Assembly (NCBI GenBank): GCA_946481625.1 | Contig: CAMLOZ010000236.1 | Location: 1 to 6,067, forward strand | Length of the DNA stretch: 6,067 nt | Direction: 5' to 3' | Source: an uncultured Haloferula sp. | GTDB lineage: Bacteria > Verrucomicrobiota > Verrucomicrobiae > Verrucomicrobiales > Akkermansiaceae | Shown: positions 1 through 6,067 of the stretch, one piece after another | How positions within the stretch are numbered: position 1 is the stretch's first letter | How the letters are laid out: the number at the start of each line of letters is the position of its first letter | Translations under genes and position numbers: made by a program | The notes under the pieces: generated by a model | Told to the model about the DNA's origin: nothing | The model's input: only the letters and a program-made list of their open reading frames with translations | The model's database searches: none

Positions 1-2
1 TC

Positions 3-494
3 GAAGAAGGAAACGTGAGGGCCGCGGAACTCGCCTTCAAAGAAGTCCTCCGCCTGCAACCCAACAACGCCAACGCCCGCTATCAACTCGGCGAGTTGAG
101 ACGAAACCAGGACTCGATCGCCGCCCGGGCACGCTCGCGCCAGCTCGAGCAATATCAGATCGACCAGATCGACTTCAGCAAGACGGAGGTCTCCGAGGCG
201 ATCATCGCGCTCGGCATGCTGATCGAGAAGAAGTCGGAAGGGAAGTTCTCGCCGAACTTCATGATCCAGGATCCTTCCAACAAACTGGCCGACCGCGAGG
301 TGACGCTGCAGGTGAAGAACCTGCCTGCACGAGCCGCTCTCAACATGATCCTGGCCCAGGCCGGGGCAAGCGCCCGCTTCGAGAAGCATGCGATCATCAT
401 CGTGCCCCGTCCCAGCACATCCACCGGAGGGGAACCGCCTTCCCAACCGGTGAAAAAGGCCAAGACGGACAAGGGTGGAAAGGCGGGTGAATGA
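3..494 (+). CDS. TPR protein with C-terminal secretin-type (STN-like) domain, 3' fragment
   Basis: This is the last 163 codons of a gene that begins left of the window: the frame is open at the edge, and the GTG at 15 falls inside a TPR helix, so it is not a credible start. Visible residues 1-32 form one tetratricopeptide repeat (A-x2-AFKEVLRLQPNNANARYQLG), a protein-protein interaction module probably following others upstream. After a charged linker, residues about 56-135 show the beta-alpha-beta pattern of an STN/secretin N-terminal-like domain: IDFSKTEVSEAI, then VTLQVKNLPARAALNMIL, then a final strand AIIIVP. Such domains occur in the periplasmic parts of secretins and TonB-dependent receptors. 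The tail (136-163) is a low-complexity Pro/Lys/Gly stretch. I infer a periplasmic or envelope assembly protein of a secretion or pilus system. The fold call rests on pattern only; no catalytic residues are expected. Confidence 0.72.
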   Translation, partial: EEGNVRAAELAFKEVLRLQPNNANARYQLGELRRNQDSIAARARSRQLEQYQIDQIDFSKTEVSEAIIALGMLIEKKSEGKFSPNFMIQDPSNKLADREVTLQVKNLPARAALNMILAQAGASARFEKHAIIIVPRPSTSTGGEPPSQPVKKAKTDKGGKAGE

Positions 495-506
495 TCTTTG
501 GACTTG

Positions 507-534
507 CCGCAGGGTGAGCTAACCTCCCCTGCGG
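507..534 (+). repeat. GC-rich inverted repeat abutting the kinase start codon
   Basis: CCGCAGGG (507-514) and CCCTGCGG (527-534) are perfect 8-bp inverted repeats around a 12-nt loop, and the right arm ends one base before the ATG at 536. No T-run follows, so it is not a standard intrinsic terminator. In RNA the stem would lock up the ribosome-binding region of the kinase and the only weakly purine-rich stretch in the gap (AGGGTGAG, 511-518). It may separate expression of the kinase from the TPR gene that ends at 494. The repeat is seen directly; the function is inferred. Confidence 0.5.
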
Positions 535-535
535 G

Positions 536-1864
536 ATGCTCCCCGATCTCCGCACGCTCATTCTGGCCACCAGCATACTCTGCGCCGTGCAGGCGCTCGG
601 GATGCTCGTGCTCTGGAGCCTGAACCGGCGGTTGAAGGGGATCGGCCTGTGGGCCGCCGGCAATGTTTTCAATGCCGTCACGACCGGGCTGCTGCCGCTG
701 CAGGGGCTGGTTGACAACCGGACGCTGACGGTCCTGACGCCGAATCTCTGCGCGGTCAGCGCGGCGGTCTTCTTTCTGGTCGGCACCCGGACTTTCCTCG
801 GCCTCAAACGGTGGAACCTGGTTTCCACGCTCACGCTGGCGGTGCTGATTCCCTGTTATGCCTACTTCGTTTTCGTCCACGACAGCCTGACCGGGCGGAT
901 CGAGGTGGCATCCTTGATCCTGATGTTCTTCTACGGGCAATGCGGGGTCGTGCTACTGCGGGACCGGACGGGCGGGATGCGTTTTTCCACGCGCTTCACC
1001 GGGCTGATGTTCGTGGGCTACGGAGGGATGCTGGTGCTCCGCATGCTGCGGGTGGCGATCGAGCAGCCGTCGGCGAGTTTTTTCGACGCCACGATGGCGC
1101 AGTGGCTGATGTTCCTGGGCTCGGTGACCTTCGCCTATCTGTGGAACTTCGGCACGATCCTGCTGATCATCCAGCGGCAGACGCTCGAGATCTCCGAAAG
1201 GCATGCCGCGCAGTTGCGCGCGGAGGAGGCGCTGGCCGCGACGCGGCGCGAGGCGCTGGTGCGGGACCTTCACGACGGGATCGGCGGGATCACCGCGAAC
1301 CTGGCACTACTGGCCGGCATGGGCCGAGAGGAGGAACAACCGGCGGTGCGCGCGGAAACCCTGCGCCACATCCAGACGATGGCGCTGGAGGGCAACCGCG
1401 AGGTGCGGACCCTGATGAGCACGCTGGAGAACGGCCAGCCCTGCTGGGCCGATTGGCTGGCGGAGCTCAGGACTTACGCGCACGAAGTGACCGCAGCACG
1501 GAGGATCGCGCTGGCATGGCAGGTCCGCGGCACGCCGGAGGAACCTTTGATCGGCGACCCCGCCGCGGCCGTCTCGCTTACCCGTGCGGTCAAGGAGGCG
1601 ATCCACAATCTGACCCGGCATTCCCAAGCGACCGAAGCGCGGATCGAGATCGACTTCAGCCCGCAGCGGCTGGGCATCGTGGTCGCCGACAACGGTCTCG
1701 GCCTTCCCGCGGAGATCCGGCCCGGGCGGGGTTTGACCAACATGAGGCGCCGGGCGCAGGAGCTCGGCGGAATGTTGGAGATCGCCAATGAAGATGGCAC
1801 CCTGGTACACTTCCGCATGCCACTACCCCTCAAATACCCCGATGCAAGTCTTGTCGCCCGCTGA
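536..1864 (+). CDS. Seven-helix membrane sensor histidine kinase (HisKA_3/NarX-DegS type)
   Basis: A 442-residue protein. About seven hydrophobic segments fill the first half (roughly 7-28, 37-57, 64-86, 94-114, 123-141, 152-175, 186-212), with almost no extramembrane loop, so the signal is probably sensed in or near the membrane. A short amphipathic linker (214-240) leads to the dimerisation/phosphoacceptor helix with H-box RDLHDGIGG, placing the phosphorylated histidine at H246. The HATPase domain follows: N-box KEAIHNLTRHSQA (N358), G1 box DNGLGLP (D385), G2 box GRGLTNMRRRAQELGG (from G397). This H-box and short ATPase domain define the HisKA_3 subfamily, which partners with NarL/LuxR-type regulators, and such a gene follows directly. 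ATG 536 is chosen because a stop lies in frame at 515-517 and the first helix starts at once; no Shine-Dalgarno is visible. The membrane domain was not recognised as a named sensor family, so the ligand is unknown. Confidence 0.9.
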   Translation: MLPDLRTLILATSILCAVQALGMLVLWSLNRRLKGIGLWAAGNVFNAVTTGLLPLQGLVDNRTLTVLTPNLCAVSAAVFFLVGTRTFLGLKRWNLVSTLTLAVLIPCYAYFVFVHDSLTGRIEVASLILMFFYGQCGVVLLRDRTGGMRFSTRFTGLMFVGYGGMLVLRMLRVAIEQPSASFFDATMAQWLMFLGSVTFAYLWNFGTILLIIQRQTLEISERHAAQLRAEEALAATRREALVRDLHDGIGGITANLALLAGMGREEEQPAVRAETLRHIQTMALEGNREVRTLMSTLENGQPCWADWLAELRTYAHEVTAARRIALAWQVRGTPEEPLIGDPAAAVSLTRAVKEAIHNLTRHSQATEARIEIDFSPQRLGIVVADNGLGLPAEIRPGRGLTNMRRRAQELGGMLEIANEDGTLVHFRMPLPLKYPDASLVAR

Positions 1865-1886
1865 TTCACTCCAGACATCTGTTCAA

Positions 1887-2543
1887 GTGATTCGTATCAT
1901 CATGGTAGAAGATGACCCGCGCCTGTTGGATAACGTGGCGCGGCTGCTGGGTCGTCGGGATGACTTCGAGGTGGCGGGATGTTATGCCAATGCGGAGGAC
2001 GCGCTGGAGGCAAATCCATGGCAGGCCGGAGACGTGCTCATCGTGGATATCGATTTGCCGGGGATCTCCGGCATCGAGCTGATTTCCCGGGTGAAAGAGG
2101 CGCAGCCCGAAGTGCTGCCGCTGGCTTACACGATCTACGAGGACCGGGACACGGTCTTCGCGGCCCTGACTGCGGGAGCTTTCGGATATCTCGTGAAAGG
2201 TTGCACCCCGGAAGTGCTGGAGAGCTCGATCCGCGATCTGGTGCGCGGCGGTGCGCCGATGAGCCCCTCGATCGCACGACGCTTGCTCGACCGCTTCCTC
2301 CAGGACTCCCCGCCGCAGGAGTCGGCATCGCTTTCGGCGCGGGAGGTGGGGCTGCTGCGCCTGGTGGCCCAAGGGCTGATCTACAAGGAAATCGGCGAGC
2401 AGCTCGGGATCAGCCCTCACACGGTGCACACGCACATCAAGAATATCTATGGCAAGCTCCACGCCACCGACCGGCAGCACGCGCTGCGGCGGGCGCGGAT
2501 GCTGGGTTATCTGGAAGCCCCCGACGAGAGGGACTTGACCTGA
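1887..2543 (+). CDS. NarL/FixJ-family response regulator transcription factor
   Basis: A 218-residue regulator if started at GTG 1887, and the evident partner of the preceding kinase. The receiver domain (about 1-118) has the acidic pair E8-D9-D10 in IIMVEDDPR, phosphoacceptor D54 in LIVDIDLPGISG, the conserved Thr T82 and Lys K104 in GYLVKG. A linker (about 122-148) precedes a LuxR-type helix-turn-helix (about 149-213: LSAREVGLLRLVAQGLIYKE, with recognition helix near SPHTVHTHIKNIYGKL). Phosphorylation should promote dimerisation and DNA binding; targets are unknown. The start is uncertain: GTG 1887 begins right at the first receiver strand, 22 bp after the kinase stop, while in-frame ATG 1842 would overlap the kinase end by 23 bp and add 15 residues; ATG 1788 is also open but adds a non-conserved extension. 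None has a Shine-Dalgarno. The close spacing or overlap suggests coupled translation with the kinase. Confidence 0.9.
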   Translation: MIRIIMVEDDPRLLDNVARLLGRRDDFEVAGCYANAEDALEANPWQAGDVLIVDIDLPGISGIELISRVKEAQPEVLPLAYTIYEDRDTVFAALTAGAFGYLVKGCTPEVLESSIRDLVRGGAPMSPSIARRLLDRFLQDSPPQESASLSAREVGLLRLVAQGLIYKEIGEQLGISPHTVHTHIKNIYGKLHATDRQHALRRARMLGYLEAPDERDLT

Positions 2544-2587
2544 CGCTTGGCTTGCGGGCGGGCGCGGCGGCTTCCACGCTACGCGGC

Positions 2588-3235
2588 GTGAGCGGGCACG
2601 TGCTGATCACCGGCGGCGCGGGCGGACTGGGCGGCGCGCTCGCGGCGGCCTTTGCGGATGCCGGACACGAGGTGCTCGCACCCGGTCGGGACGAATTGGA
2701 CGTCACGGATGCCGCAGCGGTGAAGGAGCATTTCAAGGACCGGGAGGTCGAGCTGCTGATCTGCAACGCGGGAACCACCCGCGATGCCTTGCTCGGCAAG
2801 CTGCCGGAGAAGGACTGGGACGCGGTGATGGCGGTGAACCTGCGCGGCGCGGCGCTATGCGCGGCGGCGGTATCGCGGGGGATGATCCGGGCGCGGCAGG
2901 GTCACATCGTTTTCATCTCCAGCCACTCGGCGGTCCACCCCCCGGCGGGGCAAGCGGCCTACGCGGCGGCGAAAGCGGGCTTGATCGGCCTGGCGATGTC
3001 CCTGGCGAAGGAACTGGGGCCAGCGGGGGTGCGCGTGAATACCATACTGCCGGGTTTCCTGGAAACGCGCATGACGGAGGGCTTGAGCGAGGAAAGGAAG
3101 GATCAGGTGCGGAAGGAGCACGTGCTGGGGCGCTTCAACACGACGGAGGCGGTGGCAGGCTTCCTGGTGACACTGCACGCCCGGATGCCGCACACGTCCG
3201 GACAAGTCTTCCGCCTGGACAGCCGGGTGGGGTGA
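2588..3235 (+). CDS. Short-chain dehydrogenase/reductase (SDR), compact FabG-like
   Basis: A 215-residue classical SDR, predicted to be a cytosolic NAD(P)(H)-dependent oxidoreductase acting on a carbonyl or hydroxyl substrate that cannot be named here. Residues seen: cofactor motif TGGAGGLG (8-15), NAG at 60-62, active-site N84 (MAVNLRG), S112 (FISSHS), Y125 and K129 (AAYAAAKAG), and the PG of NTILPGFLETRM after the sixth strand. The complete N-S-Y-K tetrad argues for an active enzyme. It is shorter than typical FabG (about 245 residues): strand 2 (EVLAPGR) runs almost directly into LDVTD, omitting the usual helix between. R34 after strand 2 hints at NADP(H). GTG 2588 starts just ahead of the first strand; the frame is open far upstream, but that region is the regulator gene in another frame. 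TTG 2552 and GTG 2600 are alternatives. It lies 44 bp after the regulator and may share its transcript. Confidence 0.85.
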   Translation: MSGHVLITGGAGGLGGALAAAFADAGHEVLAPGRDELDVTDAAAVKEHFKDREVELLICNAGTTRDALLGKLPEKDWDAVMAVNLRGAALCAAAVSRGMIRARQGHIVFISSHSAVHPPAGQAAYAAAKAGLIGLAMSLAKELGPAGVRVNTILPGFLETRMTEGLSEERKDQVRKEHVLGRFNTTEAVAGFLVTLHARMPHTSGQVFRLDSRVG

Positions 3236-3257
3236 GGGCGGATGGCCGTCGGTTGAC

Positions 3258-3842
3258 TTACCAAGACTTCACGTCATCCCCGCCGCCGGCCTTTCCGTCG
3301 CCGCCGTAGCTGTAAACGATGACCGAGTCGCGAACCACTTTACCCGGGGTGAAGGGGTCTTCGAGCGCGCCGTCATTCTCGAGGTCGATCCTGATGTAGA
3401 AGGGATTTCCCCAGGCGTCGTAGAGGCCCTCGGGACGAGCCCCGGCGTCGCCGCTGCTGTAAACGAGGCCGCCTTGGTATTTGTTTTGGCTCTCCCTGAA
3501 CTCGGCGAAGGCGGTCTGCTTCTTGTTCTGCATCGAGTCGCCGACCTCTTCCTTGCCGAGGAGGATGGTGAGCAACTCGGCCCCGGCCTCGCCATCGGTC
3601 CGCGCTTCTTCGCCTTGGGCACCGAAGTCCGGGTAGCGGCTGTACGCGCTATGGAAGCCATCCATCCCTTGCACGAGTTGGGTCGCGTCGTTTTGGGTTT
3701 TGAGCTTCTTGGCCCGGGTAATTGCCGACCGACCAACAGTAACGCCCAACGCGGCCAGCACTGCGATGATGGCGATGACAACGAGAAGCTCCACCAAGGT
3801 GAAGCCGCGGGCGGAGCAGCGGGAAGTGAGACGGGTTTTCAT
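3258..3842 (-). CDS. GspG-like type II secretion/type IV pilin-like pseudopilin
   Basis: A 194-residue protein with a class III (prepilin) signal: a short basic leader MKTRLTSRCSARG, cleavage expected after G13, mature N-terminus FTLVELLVV with E18 at the +5 position, then one hydrophobic helix to about residue 36. Prepilin peptidase would cut it and methylate F14. The C-terminal globular part carries GspG hallmarks: YDAWGNPFYIRID (141-153) and a terminal YSYGGDGKAGGGDDVKSW, resembling the calcium-binding loop end of GspG. It is longer than E. coli-type GspG (about 140-150 residues), with extra sequence around 72-138. Verrucomicrobia are known for many such genes, so this may be a stand-alone paralogue rather than the core major pseudopilin; no gsp operon is visible here. 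The ATG at 3842 is chosen because it gives a standard leader; the open frame upstream to 3989 would add 49 residues without prepilin character. The gene converges with the SDR across only 22 bp. Confidence 0.87.
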   Translation of the reverse strand: MKTRLTSRCSARGFTLVELLVVIAIIAVLAALGVTVGRSAITRAKKLKTQNDATQLVQGMDGFHSAYSRYPDFGAQGEEARTDGEAGAELLTILLGKEEVGDSMQNKKQTAFAEFRESQNKYQGGLVYSSGDAGARPEGLYDAWGNPFYIRIDLENDGALEDPFTPGKVVRDSVIVYSYGGDGKAGGGDDVKSW

Positions 3843-3916
3843 TGGGTAACGATGCGCAGGGATTTGGGGAATCAAAGGAGGGGGCCGCGCGGTGCCAACG
3901 GGCACTTCTTCACGCC

Positions 3917-3934
3917 CTATCCAACCATGGATAG
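3917..3934. repeat. Palindrome overlapping the candidate -10 box (possible operator)
   Basis: CTATCCA (3917-3923) and TGGATAG (3928-3934) are perfect 7-bp inverted repeats with a 4-bp centre (ACCA). The palindrome covers most of the candidate -10 hexamer and the likely transcription start of the pseudopilin gene, the usual place for a repressor operator. In RNA starting near 3924 the stem would be incomplete, so a DNA-level role is more likely than a leader hairpin. The symmetry is seen directly; the operator role is inferred. Confidence 0.4.
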
Positions 3935-3958
3935 TAATCCCTAAACCTTTTCTGCCAA
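3931..3958 (-). promoter_or_regulatory. Candidate sigma70-type promoter for the pseudopilin gene
   Basis: On the minus strand, TTGGCA (3958-3953; 5 of 6 matches to TTGACA) is followed after 16 bp by TACTAT (3936-3931; 4 of 6 matches to TATAAT). Transcription would start near 3924 and give a leader of about 80 nt before the ATG at 3842. The site lies in the gap after the RRM gene, also on the minus strand, so the pseudopilin could be transcribed independently of it. This is a consensus match by eye; Verrucomicrobial promoter preferences are poorly known. Confidence 0.4.
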
Positions 3959-4004
3959 GCTTGCTCTGCCGCGCGCTCCGTCCGCACAAGGCGGGTGGGA
4001 GCTG

Positions 4005-4325
4005 CTACCTCTTCCGCGGCGGGCGGGGCGGACGCGGGCGCTTCTGCGGGGCAGGGCGGGACGGCGGGGGTTCCTTGAGGAGGGAGGAGGCGGCGGCCCG
4101 CTTCACGCGGAGCTTCTCGGAGCCCAGCAGGAACCCGTCCAGGGCCTCGACTGCCGCAAGCGCCTCATCGTGACCCGGCATGTCGGCAAAGCCGAAGCCC
4201 TTCGATTTGCCGGTCTGCTTGTCCAGGACGAGGTCGAAGCTGCGCACCTTCCCGTGCTTTTCGAGGACTTTGCGGACCTCGGCTTCGGTGAGGCTGCGGT
4301 CGATGTTCCGGACGAGGATGATCAT
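4005..4325 (-). CDS. Small RRM-domain RNA-binding protein with basic Pro/Arg tail
   Basis: A 106-residue protein with a single RNA recognition motif filling residues 1-76. RNP2 is ILVRNI (3-8) and RNP1 is KGFGFADM (42-49), with the aromatic residues F44 and F46 expected to stack on RNA bases. The order strand, helix (TEAEVRKVLEKHG), strand (VRSFDLVLD), RNP1 strand, helix (DEALAAVEALDG), last strand (EKLRVKRA) fits the fold. The tail (85-106) is KEPPPSRPAPQKRPRPPRPP followed by RKR, a basic disordered extension likely to add nonspecific RNA affinity. Proteins of this size occur in cyanobacteria (Rbp family, several cold-induced) and many Verrucomicrobia and Proteobacteria; their targets are mostly unknown. 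ATG 4325 is chosen because it starts at the first strand; an open frame continues upstream through the repeat element but has no conserved look (ATG 4361 is the nearest alternative). It is divergent from alaS, 230 bp away. Confidence 0.88.
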   Translation of the reverse strand: MIILVRNIDRSLTEAEVRKVLEKHGKVRSFDLVLDKQTGKSKGFGFADMPGHDEALAAVEALDGFLLGSEKLRVKRAAASSLLKEPPPSRPAPQKRPRPPRPPRKR

Positions 4326-4339
4326 TCGGGGGAAATTAC

Positions 4340-4366
4340 TAATCACCAATCCTCTAATCATCAATC
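4340..4366 (+). repeat. Left-arm tandem repeat, two 12-mers at 15-bp period
   Basis: TAATCACCAATC (4340-4351) and TAATCATCAATC (4355-4366) differ at one base and start 15 bp apart. At a finer scale this is a run of AATC-N3/4 units (AATCACC, AATCCTCT, AATCATC, AATC), like the heptameric STRR repeats known from cyanobacteria. It forms most of the left arm of the larger inverted repeat. Confidence 0.65.
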
Positions 4367-4386
4367 GAAGTGTGCCGGAGAATGAC

Positions 4387-4430
4387 GCGCAAGCGCGCGG
4401 CGGGCCGGTGCGGCTATCACCCGCTTGCGC
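4387..4430. repeat. Nested inverted repeat inside the loop of the larger element
   Basis: GCGCAAGCG (4387-4395) and CGCTTGCGC (4422-4430) are perfect 9-bp inverted repeats with a 26-bp centre. A further short pair, GGAGAA (4377-4382) and TTCTCC (4438-4443), lies between these and the outer arms. All three pairs are nested in the same order, so the region could fold as one long interrupted hairpin of about 150 nt. Confidence 0.6.
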
Positions 4431-4449
4431 CAGCCTCTTCTCCCAGCCT

Positions 4450-4477
4450 GATTGATGATTGGAAGATTGATGATTGG
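4450..4477 (+). repeat. Right-arm tandem repeat, two identical 13-mers at 15-bp period
   Basis: GATTGATGATTGG occurs at 4450-4462 and again, identical, at 4465-4477, separated by AA. On the minus strand each copy reads CCAATCATCAATC, the same unit as in the left arm, so the element is two tandem repeats facing each other. The exact identity of the copies suggests recent duplication or copy correction. Confidence 0.7.
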
Positions 4478-4555
4478 CGATTTCTCTTCCGCCGGAAGGC
4501 TTTACTCCCCCGCCCGATTCGCCCAATTTCGCCGCCCTTTCCGCCTCGACGACCC

Positions 4556-6067
<1,512 letters not shown>

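Larger units (their letters stand above)
4333..4483. repeat. 151-bp inverted-repeat element of AATCATC-type heptamers
   Basis: The arms 4333-4366 and 4450-4483 are inverted copies, 34 bp each, matching at 28 positions. All six differences (at 4337, 4338, 4340, 4346, 4352, 4355) are transitions; three become G-U pairs in RNA from one strand and the other three in RNA from the opposite strand, so either transcript could pair 31 of 34 positions. The arms are AT-richer than the surrounding genes and separated by an 83-bp GC-rich loop. The element starts 7 bp upstream of the RRM start codon and ends 72 bp before alaS, filling most of this intergenic gap. It has no coding potential I would trust. 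It may be a dispersed intergenic repeat or non-autonomous element, a shared structured leader, or a bidirectional terminator-like barrier. Confidence 0.75.

Noticed and set aside
155..940. 261-codon open frame on the minus strand
   Set aside because: It is antisense to both the TPR/STN gene end and the kinase start and has no recognisable motif.
811..1791. 326-codon open frame on the plus strand inside the kinase gene
   Set aside because: Composition is Gly/Arg/Asp/Ala-rich with no domain, and the overlapping frame encodes a complete histidine kinase.
1866..1890. TCACT/AGTGA inverted repeat before the regulator
   Set aside because: Only 5 bp perfect with a 15-nt loop; not distinguishable from chance.
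1979..2587. Upstream extension of the SDR frame through the regulator gene
   Set aside because: The SDR fold starts at about 2588; the preceding residues are a frame shadow of the response regulator.
2575..2590. CACGC/GCGTG inverted repeat over the SDR start codon
   Set aside because: Five base pairs in GC-rich DNA is within chance expectation.
3236..3257. Bidirectional terminator between the convergent SDR and pseudopilin genes
   Set aside because: The gap is 22 bp and shows no convincing stem or T/A tract, so termination must occur inside a neighbouring gene or by Rho.
3843..3989. 49-residue N-terminal extension of the pseudopilin
   Set aside because: It would bury the prepilin leader, and it runs across the candidate promoter and palindrome.
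3982..3994. Terminator after the RRM gene (CCGC/GCGG)
   Set aside because: The stem is only 4 bp with a 5-nt loop and no T-run on the minus strand.
4340..4477. CRISPR-like array
   Set aside because: Repeat units are 12-13 bp with 2-3 bp between them and only two copies per arm in opposite orientation; there are no spacers and no cas genes.
4326..4526. 67-residue N-terminal extension of the RRM protein
   Set aside because: It is encoded by the repeat element (giving NHQSSNHQS-type residues) and precedes an RRM that already starts at its first strand.
4326..4555. T-box leader for alaS
   Set aside because: I see no T-box consensus or specifier-loop arrangement, and T-boxes are mainly a Gram-positive feature.

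Overview
The window looks like chromosomal DNA from a GC-rich Gram-negative bacterium, most likely of the Verrucomicrobia (Verrucomicrobiota). The hints are a GspG-like pseudopilin with the cleavage stretch RGFTLVELLVVIAIIAVLAA, a TPR protein ending in a secretin-type STN-like domain, a small bacterial RRM protein, and the absence of a clear Shine-Dalgarno sequence before any gene. This assignment is an inference from family flavour, not from a marker gene match.

Layout, left to right. (1) Positions 1-494 hold the 3' end of a plus-strand TPR/STN-like protein. (2) A GC-rich 8-bp inverted repeat (507-534) abuts the next start codon. (3) Positions 536-2543 encode a two-component system: a seven-helix membrane histidine kinase of the HisKA_3 type (536-1864) and a NarL/FixJ response regulator (about 1887-2543). 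(4) A compact short-chain dehydrogenase/reductase (2588-3235) follows 44 bp later on the same strand. (5) Converging on it from the minus strand is a GspG-like pseudopilin gene (3258-3842), with a plausible sigma70-type promoter whose -10 box lies in a 7-bp-arm palindrome. (6) Also on the minus strand is a 106-residue RRM RNA-binding protein with a Pro/Arg-rich tail (4005-4325). (7) The gap between it and alaS holds a 151-bp inverted-repeat element (4333-4483) built of AATCATC-type heptamers, with further stems nested in its loop. (8) alaS, alanyl-tRNA synthetase, starts at 4556 and runs off the right edge.

The kinase and regulator form a clear signalling pair; what they sense and control cannot be read here. 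The SDR may be co-transcribed with them. The pseudopilin and the TPR/STN-like protein both recall type II secretion or type IV pilus machinery but are not adjacent. The most unusual feature is the structured repeat between the divergent RRM gene and alaS: it begins 7 bp from the RRM start codon, would form a long hairpin in RNA from either strand, and could be a mobile or dispersed repeat, a regulatory leader, or an RNA target of the adjacent RRM protein. No CRISPR array, transposase, tRNA or rRNA gene was recognised.
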